DNA of 31,538 bases from contig CAAGIF010000263.1 in NCBI GenBank assembly GCA_900769845.1, forward strand, positions 1 to 31,538, given 5' to 3'. Shown here one piece after another: positions 15,283 to 23,455 of this stretch. Each line of letters opens with the position of its first letter. The stretch's first letter is position 1. A model generated the notes under the pieces. The model ran no database searches. It saw only the letters and a program-made list of their open reading frames with translations, and was not told the origin of the DNA. The DNA comes from an uncultured Oscillospiraceae bacterium (GTDB taxonomy: Bacteria > Bacillota_A > Clostridia > Oscillospirales > Oscillospiraceae). Made by a program: the position numbers and the translations under genes.

Positions 15283-16657
15283 GGTATTCAAGCTCCTTTT
15301 TCATAATTCGTAGTGCCGTTTCGGGATAGTGGGTCGCCAGCAATCCCATGGCGGCGAGAATGTAAGTACGGTCAACCCAGATGCTTGCCTGCTTGGGGCG
15401 CAGGGATTCCGGGTGCATGGGAGAATAGAGGGCGTGAGCCGCAATCTGCTCGGTCTTTTTGGTGTGGATCAAACTGCCTCCGGTGACCACGATCTGCTTG
15501 ACCTTGGTCAGGTTTTTGCCGGACTGAACAAAGGTCTGACCCATCATGGTGTAGGTTTCCTCAATGGTGCCTGCATGGCGGCGTACCGCCTCCTCAATGG
15601 CGAGGGAAGCAAGGGCGTGGTCCAGCATTTCCAGCTCCGGATCACCGTTGGGAACGGTGTCCGTGTGGTTCTGCAGGTAGCTGATCAGCTCTTCGATCCG
15701 CTGACTGCTAAGTCCGGAAAGCTGAGCGATTCTCTGGATCCCTGCGGCATCTACGATACCCCGGATGCTGTAACGCATACCGATGTCGCCTTCCACCGTG
15801 CGTTTGGCGAAGGGTTCGGGCAGACCCTTATATACGGTGTTCATATGCTCGGGCATGCCGTCGGCGATGGAGTAGATATCCGTGGTGGCGCCGCCAACAT
15901 CCACACCCAGAAGATCGCCGATTCCAGACTCTGCTTCGCAGCCCTTGGAAAGCAGTTCCATGGCCTGGAGCACAGCGGCGGGGGTGGGCATCATAATGTC
16001 CGAAAGGAGTTCGGACATTTTGGAAAGCCCCTTTGCCTGAACGATCCGGTTCAGAAAGATCTCGCGGATCTTCTTTTGGGTGGGTTCCGCCTGCAGAACG
16101 CCGAATTTCGGCATCACATTGGGACAAATGTGAACCTCCCAATCCTTCAGGATCCGTCCGCATTCCCGGGCGGCGGTCCGGTTTCCGGCAATGACGATTG
16201 GAAATGCTGGTTCCAGAGTGGCAAGCATCCGGGCGTTATGAAGAATACACTCGGTATTGCCTCCGTCGGTTCCACCAACCAGCAGGAAAATATCCGGTTT
16301 GGCGGATCGGATGTCTTCAATATCATCCTCCGTCAATTCAAAAGCGTAAATGCCGATGACCTTGGCGCCTGCGCCCAGGCTGGCGAGTTTTGCTGCTTCT
16401 CCGGTCAGATCCGGTACAAGACCGCTGGTGATCATCCGCAGCCCTCCAGCCGCGGAGGAGCAGGCATAACATTCGGCATAGGAAAGTTTCCCGGTTTGCT
16501 TTTCCAGGATCGCCATGGCGTTCTGAAGACCGTCGCCGATATCCGTTGCGATGGTGGTAAAGGAAGACGCTGTTCCCAGGATCTGCTCGTTATCCAGGTC
16601 AACGGCGGTTAGCTTGGTGTATGTACTGCCAAAGTCGATCAGTAAGACAGCTTTCAC
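15266..16657 (-). CDS. glmL: Glutamate mutase reactivase / chaperone (MutL/GlmL)
   Basis: The 463-residue protein belongs to the MutL family of the actin-like ATPase (ASKHA) fold. It has phosphate-binding loops at [16 protein letters not shown] near the start and [16 protein letters not shown] around residue 250, and [13 protein letters not shown] near residue 390. It lies between the two glutamate mutase subunit genes, the conserved place for MutL, which is believed to exchange damaged cobalamin and so reactivate the mutase. This is unrelated to the DNA mismatch repair MutL. The start is GTG at 16657, overlapping the glmS stop (GTGA), so translation is coupled. Confidence 0.95.
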   Translation of the reverse strand: MKAVLLIDFGSTYTKLTAVDLDNEQILGTASSFTTIATDIGDGLQNAMAILEKQTGKLSYAECYACSSAAGGLRMITSGLVPDLTGEAAKLASLGAGAKVIGIYAFELTEDDIEDIRSAKPDIFLLVGGTDGGNTECILHNARMLATLEPAFPIVIAGNRTAARECGRILKDWEVHICPNVMPKFGVLQAEPTQKKIREIFLNRIVQAKGLSKMSELLSDIMMPTPAAVLQAMELLSKGCEAESGIGDLLGVDVGGATTDIYSIADGMPEHMNTVYKGLPEPFAKRTVEGDIGMRYSIRGIVDAAGIQRIAQLSGLSSQRIEELISYLQNHTDTVPNGDPELEMLDHALASLAIEEAVRRHAGTIEETYTMMGQTFVQSGKNLTKVKQIVVTGGSLIHTKKTEQIAAHALYSPMHPESLRPKQASIWVDRTYILAAMGLLATHYPETALRIMKKELEYHGYSE

Positions 16658-17088
16658 GCAGTCTCACCGTCCATGTGCAGAAGTTCCCGCAAAGCTTCAA
16701 TGGTGGTTTCGGGAGCGGTTCCGGGAGGGAAGGCCCGGTCAAAGCCCATATCGCGGAATCTCTTTTCCACATCTTCAAATTTCTGCTTGCCGATGACGAT
16801 ATTGCCGCCTACCACAAGGGGGATGCCCTTCAGACCGGCTTCGTCACACTTTTCCCGCATACCCCGGCAGTCAAGCTCACCCTGACCGTAGAGGGAGGAT
16901 ACCACAATGGCATCTGCGGCGGATTCAATAGCGGCGGCGATATACTCCTCCTGGGAGACCATAACGCCCAGATTCACTACCTCAAATCCGGCTTCTGTGA
17001 AGGCGTGGTAGAGAATCTTGTTGCCGACAGCGTGGACATCTGCGCCGATGACACCGATGACCAGCACTTTCTTTTCTCGATTTTCCAT
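16654..17088 (-). CDS. glmS: Glutamate mutase sigma (cobalamin-binding) subunit
   Basis: The 144-residue protein is a Rossmann-like B12-binding domain. It has the DxHxxG motif (Asp17, His19, Gly22 in [12 protein letters not shown]), the lower-axial His for adenosylcobalamin, followed by [10 protein letters not shown] and [10 protein letters not shown], which line the nucleotide tail. It is the first gene of the glmS-glmL-glmE-mal operon. The chosen ATG lies eight bases after GAGG; the open frame extends upstream through the promoter and is not coding there. No cobalamin riboswitch is seen in the 48-base leader; the promoter instead carries a motif shared with the GntR gene. Confidence 0.97.
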   Translation of the reverse strand: MENREKKVLVIGVIGADVHAVGNKILYHAFTEAGFEVVNLGVMVSQEEYIAAAIESAADAIVVSSLYGQGELDCRGMREKCDEAGLKGIPLVVGGNIVIGKQKFEDVEKRFRDMGFDRAFPPGTAPETTIEALRELLHMDGETA

Positions 17089-17120
17089 GGTTGACACCTC
17101 AATAAATATGGTTTTGGTAA

Positions 17121-17133
17121 ATTGTGCTATAAC
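17121..17133. promoter_or_regulatory. Motif shared with the GntR promoter (glmS copy)
   Basis: On the minus strand GTTATAGCACAAT, located four bases after the glmS -10 box. Twelve of 13 bases match the copy at 18227-18239 in the same position relative to the GntR gene's promoter. It is the best candidate for the GntR operator. Confidence 0.65.
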
Positions 17134-17136
17134 TAA

Positions 17137-17165
17137 ATAATATAATGGACTAGTCCTTTTGTCAA
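17137..17165 (-). promoter_or_regulatory. Promoter of glmS-glmL-glmE-mal
   Basis: TTGACA, 17-base spacer, TATTAT on the minus strand. The spacer contains the perfect 10-base palindrome GGACTAGTCC at 17147-17156, so a regulator could bind between the two boxes. Confidence 0.88.
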
Positions 17166-17193
17166 TGAAAATCCTTCGTAAAACACAAAGAAA

Positions 17194-17220
17194 AGGCACC
17201 GATTTTGTTGATCGGTGCCT
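17194..17220 (-). terminator. Terminator after the GntR gene
   Basis: AGGCACCGAT pairs with ATCGGTGCCT (ten pairs, seven-base loop), with a T-rich tail on the minus strand, four bases beyond the GntR stop codon. It separates the regulator from the glmS promoter. Confidence 0.9.
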
Positions 17221-17224
17221 GAAA

Positions 17225-18208
17225 TTAATTTGTTTTCTGATTCCGGACATTTCGGATCCGCTCTTCCAGATAAAGGGAAGATCCTTCGTCCATTTTATAA
17301 GAACATTGCAGGAGGGTATTGTCCTTTGCAAACTGATCCAAAACCTCCACAACCTCGGCGGTGCAGTATTTTTTGTAGAGTTTCGGCACAAGAACGGTAT
17401 CCACTTCGGATAAAAATGTGGCAATGTCCATAGCTGGCTCTATTCGTCCCAATGCTGCAACGGTGATTCCCGGATTTTTGGAGCCGCAGGCCCGGCACAG
17501 AAGCTCACCGAACCGATCACTGTAGGTGAGGATACCCACCCGGCTTCCCGCAGGAAGCATGATGATCCCGGCCAGGGTGGTGGATGACAGCCGCAGGGCG
17601 ATTCGCGCCAGCTTGCTGCTGTCCGGGAAATAGACTTCCAGATCCTTGGCATGCTCTGTTGTGGTAATGATCAGATCCATATCTTCCTGCAGATGATAGG
17701 GATATGCCAGAATATTATCCACCAGGTAGGGGAATAGTTCCAGCTGATCCTGGTTTTGCAGCTGTTCGGCGAGATGGTCCAGATTTTCCGGATTGCATTC
17801 CAAAATGGCCGCTTTGATCCGGGGAGTATCTTCCTCCCGTTCCCGAAGCTTCAGATTCAGGAAAATATGGATCTCGTCCATAGTAAATCCCATACCGCAC
17901 AGGGTATCCAGCATCTGATCAATGGCCTCCATGGCCAGATCCTTCCGGTTTCCGGCGGGGGTACTCTGCGCCCGGACGAAAGTGCCTCGGCCCTGAGTTT
18001 TCTCAATGAGATTTTCCCGTTCCAGTTCGTCGTAGATGCGCTTTACCGTTCCACGGGCGACTTCAAGTTGGGATGACAGCTCCTGCACCGTGGGCAGTTT
18101 TTCTCCCGCAGGCAGGATTCCGTTTTTGATTGCCATACGGATCTTGTCCACCAGTTGCTGGTAAATGGGAATGTCGATGGTGTTATTATAGGAGAATATC
18201 CGGTGCAA
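17225..18208 (-). CDS. GntR-family regulator with a long C-terminal sensor domain
   Basis: The product (about 327 residues) starts with a GntR winged helix: [66 protein letters not shown] is seen in pieces along residues 10-75. About 250 residues follow with no family I can name; the middle is acidic and helical, and the last part ([33 protein letters not shown]) looks like an alpha/beta ligand-binding fold. The gene lies between the two operons of the methylaspartate pathway and shares a promoter motif with glmS, so it probably senses a pathway compound. I prefer the TTG start at 18208, six bases after GGGAGG; an ATG at 18223 has no ribosome site. Confidence 0.85.
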   Translation of the reverse strand: MHRIFSYNNTIDIPIYQQLVDKIRMAIKNGILPAGEKLPTVQELSSQLEVARGTVKRIYDELERENLIEKTQGRGTFVRAQSTPAGNRKDLAMEAIDQMLDTLCGMGFTMDEIHIFLNLKLREREEDTPRIKAAILECNPENLDHLAEQLQNQDQLELFPYLVDNILAYPYHLQEDMDLIITTTEHAKDLEVYFPDSSKLARIALRLSSTTLAGIIMLPAGSRVGILTYSDRFGELLCRACGSKNPGITVAALGRIEPAMDIATFLSEVDTVLVPKLYKKYCTAEVVEVLDQFAKDNTLLQCSYKMDEGSSLYLEERIRNVRNQKTN

Positions 18209-18226
18209 AGTGTCACCTCCCATAGG

Positions 18227-18239
18227 ATTGTTCTATAAC
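18227..18239. promoter_or_regulatory. Motif shared with the glmS promoter (GntR copy)
   Basis: On the minus strand GTTATAGAACAAT, directly after the -10 box of the GntR gene. It matches the glmS copy in 12 of 13 bases and contains a small dyad, TGTT-ATAG-AACA. It suggests autoregulation. Confidence 0.65.
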
Positions 18240-18268
18240 ATTTTATGAAAGAAACAAGGGTTTGTCAA
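18240..18268 (-). promoter_or_regulatory. Promoter of the GntR gene
   Basis: TTGACA, 17-base spacer, TAAAAT on the minus strand, downstream of the terminator of the mesaconase operon. The regulator therefore has its own promoter. Confidence 0.85.
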
Positions 18269-18286
18269 GGGGAGGCGAAAAGAAAA

Positions 18287-18313
18287 CCCCGGAAGTTTTG
18301 CAAACCTCCGGGG
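18287..18313 (-). terminator. Terminator after the mesaconase beta gene
   Basis: CCCCGGA pairs with TCCGGGG and the stem continues with GTTT/AAAC after one mismatch; on the minus strand it is followed by TTTTCTTTT. It closes the citD-to-hydratase-beta operon. Confidence 0.88.
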
Positions 18314-18320
18314 ATACGGA

Positions 18321-18875
18321 TTATAAGGAATCCAAATAGGCCTGGCGTCCCAGCTCGTAAAGGTTATTTCCCTGGCTGTCGATGACCACGATCACCGGGA
18401 AATTTTCCACTTCCAGGCGGCGGATGGCTTCCGCCCCCAGATCTTCGTAGGCGATGACCTCAGCACTTTTGATGCACTTGCTCAGCAGGGCGCCGCAGCC
18501 GCCGATGGCGCCGAAATAAACAGCGCCGTGCTGCTTCATAGCCTCCACGACCCCGGGGCCGCGCTTTCCTTTGCCGATCATACCGGTCTGGCCCTGGGCA
18601 ATAAGCAGGGGGCTGTAAGCATCCATGCGGTAGGAGGTGGTGGGGCCGGCAGAGCCGATGGCCTGCCCCTCCTTTGCGGGGGTGGGGCCTACAAAGTAAA
18701 TGGTGCTGCGACGAAGATCCAGGGGAAGGTCTTTTCCCTCTTTGATCAAATCGCACAGCCGTTTGTGGGCGGCATCCCGGGCGGTGTAGATCACGCCGGT
18801 GAGCAGGCAGCTATCGCCGGCCTTCAGTTTTCTGGCATCCTCGCTGGTCAGAGGAAGTTGGATGGAAACAGCCAT
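18321..18875 (-). CDS. Mesaconase (class I fumarase-type hydratase), beta subunit
   Basis: The 184-residue protein is the C-terminal (beta) part of two-subunit class I Fe-S hydratases: LKAGDSCLLTGVIYTARDAAHKRL, FVGPTPAKEGQAIGSAGPTTSYRMD, GKGKRGPGVVEAMKQHGAVYFGAIGGCGALL and DLGAEAIRRLEVENFPVIVVID are all typical. Automatic annotation would give fumarase or L(+)-tartrate dehydratase beta. Its neighbours encode glutamate mutase, methylaspartase and a citrate/citramalate lyase, so the likely reaction is hydration of mesaconate to (S)-citramalate; these enzymes often also act on fumarate. One base separates it from the alpha gene. Substrate choice cannot be decided from sequence alone. Confidence 0.9.
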   Translation of the reverse strand: MAVSIQLPLTSEDARKLKAGDSCLLTGVIYTARDAAHKRLCDLIKEGKDLPLDLRRSTIYFVGPTPAKEGQAIGSAGPTTSYRMDAYSPLLIAQGQTGMIGKGKRGPGVVEAMKQHGAVYFGAIGGCGALLSKCIKSAEVIAYEDLGAEAIRRLEVENFPVIVVIDSQGNNLYELGRQAYLDSL

Positions 18876-18876
18876 A

Positions 18877-19716
18877 TCAAAGCACCTCCGTCTTGTGCCG
18901 GGTCACATGACAGTTGATGTTGACTGCCACGGGAAGACCGGCGATGTGGGTGGGATACTGTTCGATATTCACAGCCAGAGCGGTGGTCTTTCCGCCGAAG
19001 CCCTGGGGACCAATACCCAAAGCGTTGATGGCATCCAGCAGCTCCTGTTCCAGCTTGGCGTAGAAGGGAACTTGGTTGCGGACATCCACCGGACGCATCA
19101 GCGCTTTTTTGGCGAGGTAAGCGGCTTTGTCGAAAGTGCCGCCGATGCCCACGCCCACCACAATGGGGGGGCAGGGGTTGGGACCGGCTTCTTCCACCAC
19201 CCTGACCACAAATTCCTTTACACCCTCCACACCGTCGGAGGGGCGGAGCATTTTGATTTGACTCATATTTTCACTGCCGAAGCCCTTAGGGGCAACGGTG
19301 ATCTCTACCTGATCCCCGGCAACCAGCTCCGTATAGAGCATGGCAGGGGTGTTGTCCCCGGTGTTGACCCGATCTAAAGGATCCCGGACAACGGATTTGC
19401 GCAGGTATCCGTCCCGGTAACCCCGGCGGACGCCTTCGTTGACAGCCTCGGTCAGATCGCCTGTGATATGTACTTCCTGTCCAATCTTTAAAAATACGCA
19501 GGCAACACCGGTATCCTGACAGATGGGCTGGTTTCTGGAGGCGGCGATATCATAATTCTCCCGGATCAGTTCCAGGATTTCCTTTGCCTGGGGCCAGGTT
19601 TCGGAGGCGCAGGATTCTTCGACCCGGCTTTTCAGATCCCCGGGAAGATAGCAGTTTGCTTCTATACACAGCCTGCTGACTACATCGGTGATCTGCTGTG
19701 CAGACAATTCACGCAT
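18877..19716 (-). CDS. Mesaconase (class I fumarase-type hydratase), alpha subunit
   Basis: The 279-residue protein is the N-terminal (alpha) part of the same class I hydratase and holds the oxygen-sensitive 4Fe-4S cluster. Three candidate cluster cysteines are visible in PICQDTGVACVF, GPNPCPPIVVGVGIGG and VNINCHVTRH, and MSQIKMLRPSDG and GPQGFGGKTTALAV are conserved. Family names are fumarase A-type or tartrate dehydratase alpha. In this cluster it most likely converts mesaconate to citramalate. It follows the lyase alpha gene by 11 bases with GGAGGG as ribosome site, so hydratase and lyase are co-transcribed and catalyse consecutive steps. Confidence 0.9.
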   Translation of the reverse strand: MRELSAQQITDVVSRLCIEANCYLPGDLKSRVEESCASETWPQAKEILELIRENYDIAASRNQPICQDTGVACVFLKIGQEVHITGDLTEAVNEGVRRGYRDGYLRKSVVRDPLDRVNTGDNTPAMLYTELVAGDQVEITVAPKGFGSENMSQIKMLRPSDGVEGVKEFVVRVVEEAGPNPCPPIVVGVGIGGTFDKAAYLAKKALMRPVDVRNQVPFYAKLEQELLDAINALGIGPQGFGGKTTALAVNIEQYPTHIAGLPVAVNINCHVTRHKTEVL

Positions 19717-19727
19717 ATTGACCCTCC

Positions 19728-21140
19728 TTATTTATCGCTGGGTACATTTTGGATGGTATCCAGCACAGTGCCGTCCCGGTAAATGACTTCCGCTACGGTT
19801 CTGTCGCCCCGGGGCAAAGTTCTGGGGGTTCCGGTGATCCGTTCTGTCTTTTCCTTCAGTTCCCGGATATCCACAATGGGAAGTCCGGCATCAGTCAGCC
19901 GCTGACGCAGATCTTCGTTCTTCGGATTCACAGCAATACCGCCCTGGGTGACCAGAACATCAATATCCCGGCCCGGGGTGGAAATGCAGGTGACCCGGTC
20001 GGTGACGATGGGAAGCCGGGCTCTAAACATGGGAGCGATGATCATGGAAAGTTTTGCGCCGGCAGCGGTATCGCTGTGACCGCCGGAACCGCCCATGATA
20101 TAGCCATTGGAGTCGGTATGGACATTCACATTGAAATCGGTGTCGATCTGGGTAGCGCCCAAAATCACCACATCCAGGCTGTTTACCGCGGCGCTGCGGC
20201 TGTTGGGACTGGCGTACTGCATGGAGGAGATCTCCCGATGACGGGGATCGGAACGGATGGATTCCACAGCCTTCAGATCAAAGCACTGCACATCCAGCAG
20301 GGAACGGAAACATCCCGCCTGAAGCATATCCACCATATAGCCGGTGATACCGCCCAGTCCAAAGCTTCCCTGAATATTCCTTTCCAGCATAATATCCTTC
20401 AGGAATTTTGCGGCGGCCAAAGATGCGCCGCCTGCGCCGGTCTGGAAGGAGAATCCGTCCTTCAAGAGTCCGGAATGGGCGATGACCTGGGCAGCGTGGG
20501 ATGCCATAACAAGACCCACGGGATCCCGGGTGATCTGAGTGGTGCCGGATACGATGCCCCTGGGATTACCGATGGCATCCACGGTTACCACATAGTCCAC
20601 ATATTCCTCGGAAATGGAAAAATCTGCCAGGGGATAGGGCATCAGATGATCGGTAATGACGACAACCTTTTTGGCATGCATGGCATCGGCAAAGGCATAG
20701 CCCAGGCTGCCGCAGGCAGAGGGGCCGTGTTTTCCGGAGCAGTTGCCCATGGGGTCGGCAGCGGGTGCGGCGATGAATGCCACATCGATGGGGGTGATGC
20801 CCAGGGCAATATCCCGGGGACGGCCACCGTGGGTACGGAACTGTACGGGTTTATCCAGGATTCCCTGGGAGATGGCTCTGCCGATTCCGGCGGACATATA
20901 GTTGGTCTGTATTCCGGTGACGGTCTGATTTTTGATAAGATCCAGAATTGGGCTGTGGGTATCGAACAGGGAACTGGCATTTACAGTCAGATCCTGGATG
21001 CCCAAGGCATCGATCTCCGCCATGACCATGTTCAGCACATAGTCGCCGTTGCGCAGATGATGGTGGAAGGAAACGGTCATGCCGTCTTTAAGGCCTGCCA
21101 GCAAAATGGCATCCCGAATGGAATTTACAACTTTGTTCAT
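19728..21140 (-). CDS. citF: Citramalate (citrate-type) lyase alpha subunit
   Basis: The 470-residue protein matches CitF, the CoA-transferase-like alpha subunit that exchanges the acetyl group on the acyl carrier for citrate or citramalate. Recognisable blocks are MTVSFHHHLRNGDYVLNMVM, NYMSAGIGRAISQG, THGGRPRDIALG, GGSGGHSDTAAGAKL and CISTPGRDIDVLVTQGGIAVNP. It is somewhat shorter than typical CitF (about 500-515 residues). No citrate carrier or oxaloacetate decarboxylase lies nearby, while the steps leading to citramalate are all here, so citramalate lyase is the better reading. Its ATG overlaps the beta gene's stop codon (ATGA). Confidence 0.93.
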   Translation of the reverse strand: MNKVVNSIRDAILLAGLKDGMTVSFHHHLRNGDYVLNMVMAEIDALGIQDLTVNASSLFDTHSPILDLIKNQTVTGIQTNYMSAGIGRAISQGILDKPVQFRTHGGRPRDIALGITPIDVAFIAAPAADPMGNCSGKHGPSACGSLGYAFADAMHAKKVVVITDHLMPYPLADFSISEEYVDYVVTVDAIGNPRGIVSGTTQITRDPVGLVMASHAAQVIAHSGLLKDGFSFQTGAGGASLAAAKFLKDIMLERNIQGSFGLGGITGYMVDMLQAGCFRSLLDVQCFDLKAVESIRSDPRHREISSMQYASPNSRSAAVNSLDVVILGATQIDTDFNVNVHTDSNGYIMGGSGGHSDTAAGAKLSMIIAPMFRARLPIVTDRVTCISTPGRDIDVLVTQGGIAVNPKNEDLRQRLTDAGLPIVDIRELKEKTERITGTPRTLPRGDRTVAEVIYRDGTVLDTIQNVPSDK

Positions 21141-22018
21141 TGGTTGTCCTCCCTTGCAAGACCCAGCTCCCGGGCCATGGCAATGGTGCGCTCTGCCCGG
21201 GCCACGATGGGAGCGTCGATCATTTTTCCGTGGAGAGAAATTGCGCCCCGTCCCTGCTCTTTGGCAAGGGCGATGGCATCCAGCACCTCATAGGCGTAGT
21301 CGATCTCCTTCTCCGTGGGACAGAAGACATCATTGATCACTTCCACATGCCGGGGGGAGATAGAGGCTTTGCCGGTGAAGCCCAGGGCCTTGGCCAATTC
21401 CGCATCCCGGCGGATGCCCTCGTCATCATTTACATCGGTAAAGGGGGTGTCATACACATCCACACCGGCTGCTCTGGCGGCAACCACCAGACGGGTCCGG
21501 GCATATTCAATTTCCCGGCCCTCTTTGGTGCGCTTGCACTGCAGATCGGCAGTCAGATCCTCCGCACCCAGAAACAGCGCCCGGACACGGGAACTGGCGG
21601 AAGCGATGGAGAAGGCGTTTTCCACGCCCATGGCCGTCTCGATCAGGGGCATCAGACCCACGGTCAAAGGTTCCAGCCCCAGCTTGTTTTCCAGCTCGGT
21701 GATGTAGGAATCCGCGGTGAGAATATCCTGGGCGCAGCCGGTTTTGGGCAGCAGGATCATATTGGGCTTTTGGGGGAGAATAGCATCGATATCCGCCTTC
21801 CAGTAGGGCGTATCGATGGAGTTGATCCGGACGATGACTTCGCAGCCACGCATGTCCATATAGCGCAGGGTGTTGCGGACAAGAATCCGGGCGGCATCCT
21901 TTTCCGCGGGAGAAACAGCATCCTCCAAATCAAAGATGATAGCATCCGAGCCCAGATAACTGCCGTTGATCAGCATATTGGGGGTGTTTCCGGGAAGAAA
22001 CAGCATGGAACGGCGCAT
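21137..22018 (-). CDS. citE: Citramalate (citrate-type) lyase beta subunit
   Basis: The 293-residue protein matches CitE of the HpcH/HpaI aldolase fold: MLFLPGNTPNMLINGSYLGSDAIIFDLEDAVSPAEKD, VRINSIDTPYW, ILLPKTG, LGAEDLTADLQ and GFTGKASISPRHVEVINDVF. The acidic residues of FDLEDAV and ALFLGAEDL bind the metal. It cleaves the acyl-carrier-bound substrate, leaving acetyl-carrier and, for citramalate, pyruvate. The start ATG at 22018 overlaps the gamma gene's stop codon; the open frame continues upstream in another frame of citD but that is not coding. Confidence 0.94.
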   Translation of the reverse strand: MRRSMLFLPGNTPNMLINGSYLGSDAIIFDLEDAVSPAEKDAARILVRNTLRYMDMRGCEVIVRINSIDTPYWKADIDAILPQKPNMILLPKTGCAQDILTADSYITELENKLGLEPLTVGLMPLIETAMGVENAFSIASASSRVRALFLGAEDLTADLQCKRTKEGREIEYARTRLVVAARAAGVDVYDTPFTDVNDDEGIRRDAELAKALGFTGKASISPRHVEVINDVFCPTEKEIDYAYEVLDAIALAKEQGRGAISLHGKMIDAPIVARAERTIAMARELGLAREDNQ

Positions 22019-22284
22019 CAGGTTTCCCCCTTTCCCCGCAGAATGGCGGTTTCCACTCTTGCCCGAAGGACGCATTCCAAAGCGCCCCGGTCAATGATCC
22101 GCAAAGCGGCATTTTCAATCTTATACTCTGTCAAAACATCCATAGCGGCGGCATGGATGGCGTCGCCGAACTGCTCTTTCACAACAGATTCCAGCTCAAT
22201 GGCAAGACCTTCCGCGGGCCGGATCTCCACATACACATCGCTGGATTCCATGGTGCCGGCGACGGCGCTTTTCACAATATCCAT
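22018..22284 (-). CDS. citD: Citramalate (citrate-type) lyase gamma subunit (acyl carrier)
   Basis: The 88-residue protein is the acyl carrier subunit. The GTMESSDV motif contains Ser14, the site where the CoA-like prosthetic group is attached in CitD proteins, and the remainder (VKEQFGDAIHAAAMDVL, ALECVLRARVETAILRG) fits the family. It is the first gene of the citD-citE-citF-hydratase operon, with AAGGAGACC as ribosome site. The enzymes for making and attaching its cofactor are encoded divergently at 22458-25736. Confidence 0.95.
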   Translation of the reverse strand: MDIVKSAVAGTMESSDVYVEIRPAEGLAIELESVVKEQFGDAIHAAAMDVLTEYKIENAALRIIDRGALECVLRARVETAILRGKGET

Positions 22285-22340
22285 AATTCGGGTCTCCTTT
22301 CTTGGGGGGCGCAGGGGCGAATTTCGTAAATTATGTACCC

Positions 22341-22369
22341 ATTATATACAACCCAGCGGGCAAATGCAA
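22341..22369 (-). promoter_or_regulatory. Promoter of citD-citE-citF-hydratase operon
   Basis: TTGCAT, 17-base spacer, TATAAT on the minus strand, 57 bases ahead of citD. It is back to back with the plus-strand promoter at 22389-22417, with only 19 bases between the two -35 boxes, so one bound regulator could affect both. Confidence 0.82.
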
Positions 22370-22388
22370 TCGGGATCCTATAAATTTA

Positions 22389-22417
22389 TTTACAACTTTG
22401 CCCTTATCATGTATAAT
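22389..22417 (+). promoter_or_regulatory. Promoter of citC-like operon
   Basis: TTTACA, 17-base spacer, TATAAT, about 40 bases upstream of the citC-like GTG start. Confidence 0.85.
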
Positions 22418-22457
22418 ACAGGTATAAAACTCCGGTTTGGAAGGGAGGCGTGGAGCC

Positions 22458-23453
22458 GTGCATGTGGAAGTGGTGAAAAAACTCCGGGGGAATACCCATC
22501 GCTTATGGGCGGATCTGCTGGAATCCTGCGGCCTGGACATTCGCTTTGAGCCGGAAACCACTGTTCTGGTTTGGGACGGGGAAATTCTTGCTGCTACCGG
22601 ATCCCGCCGGGAAAACCTTTTGGGATGCATTGCCGTTTCTGAGGATTACCAGGGCCAGGGACTTACCGCTACGGTGCTTACCCAGCTTCGCGCCGATGCT
22701 TTTGCCGCGGGACAGAATCATCTATTCGTGTACACAAAGCCCGGCAACCGGCAGATGTTTACCAGCCTGTTTTTCTATCCCGTTGCTCAAACGGACAGAG
22801 TCCTGCTTTTGGAGAGTGTTCCCAATGGAATTGCAGGTTTCATCGATGTTTTGCCAAAACCCTGCACATCGGGAAATATTGGCGCGGCGGTTATGAACTG
22901 CAATCCCTTCACTGCAGGCCATCGGTATCTGATCGAGGAGGCAAGCCGGGAATGCGATTGGGTCTATGTCTTTATCCTATCTGAGGATAAGAGCCGTTTT
23001 TCTGCCGCGGACCGGCTGGAAATGGCTAAGCTTGGTACAAAGGATCTTCCCAATGTGACGGTGCTGCCCACCGGGCCGTATCTGATCTCCTCTGCCACAT
23101 TCCCCACCTATTTTCTGAAGGGAGAAAACACCGGCGCCATCCAGTGTATGCTGGATGTGGAGATTTTTACAAAACAGTTTGCTCCCCGGTTTGGGATCAC
23201 CCGCCGCTATGTGGGAACGGAGCCAACCTGCCCGGTAACGGCGCAGTATAATGAAATCCTGGCCGCGGAGCTTCCTAAATCTGGCATTTCCCTACATCAA
23301 TTGCAGCGGCTGAGTCTGGAGGGGAGAGCTGTCAGCGCCAGTGCTGTCCGGGATCTTTTGAACAGTGGCTGCCCGGAAAAGGCAGATAAGCTACTTCCTC
23401 AGTCTACTTATCAGTATCTGCAGGAGAAAAACCTGCTCCATAAAGGAGGATAA
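22458..23453 (+). CDS. citC: [Citrate/citramalate (pro-3S)-lyase] ligase
   Basis: The 331-residue protein matches CitC. An N-terminal GNAT-like part (IAVSEDYQGQGLTATVLTQL) is followed by a nucleotidyltransferase-fold part with the ATP-binding CNPFTAGHRYLI motif (about residues 146-157) and FILSEDKSRF. It acetylates the thiol of the carrier-bound prosthetic group with acetate and ATP, switching the lyase on. The GTG at 22458 lies nine bases after GGGAGG; a second GTG two codons later is also possible. It is the first gene of a three-gene plus-strand operon. Confidence 0.93.
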   Translation: MHVEVVKKLRGNTHRLWADLLESCGLDIRFEPETTVLVWDGEILAATGSRRENLLGCIAVSEDYQGQGLTATVLTQLRADAFAAGQNHLFVYTKPGNRQMFTSLFFYPVAQTDRVLLLESVPNGIAGFIDVLPKPCTSGNIGAAVMNCNPFTAGHRYLIEEASRECDWVYVFILSEDKSRFSAADRLEMAKLGTKDLPNVTVLPTGPYLISSATFPTYFLKGENTGAIQCMLDVEIFTKQFAPRFGITRRYVGTEPTCPVTAQYNEILAAELPKSGISLHQLQRLSLEGRAVSASAVRDLLNSGCPEKADKLLPQSTYQYLQEKNLLHKGG

Positions 23454-23455
23454 CC

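Noticed and set aside
13231..15306. Plus-strand open frame of 691 codons opposite mal and glmE
   Set aside because: It spans two clearly real minus-strand genes and their ribosome sites, and has no recognisable domain; a shadow of biased codon use.
15266..16657. DNA mismatch repair MutL
   Set aside because: Only the name is shared; the protein is an actin-like ATPase between glmS and glmE.
17089..17224. Cobalamin riboswitch ahead of glutamate mutase
   Set aside because: The transcribed leader is only about 45 bases and carries no B12-box-like sequence or hairpin set.
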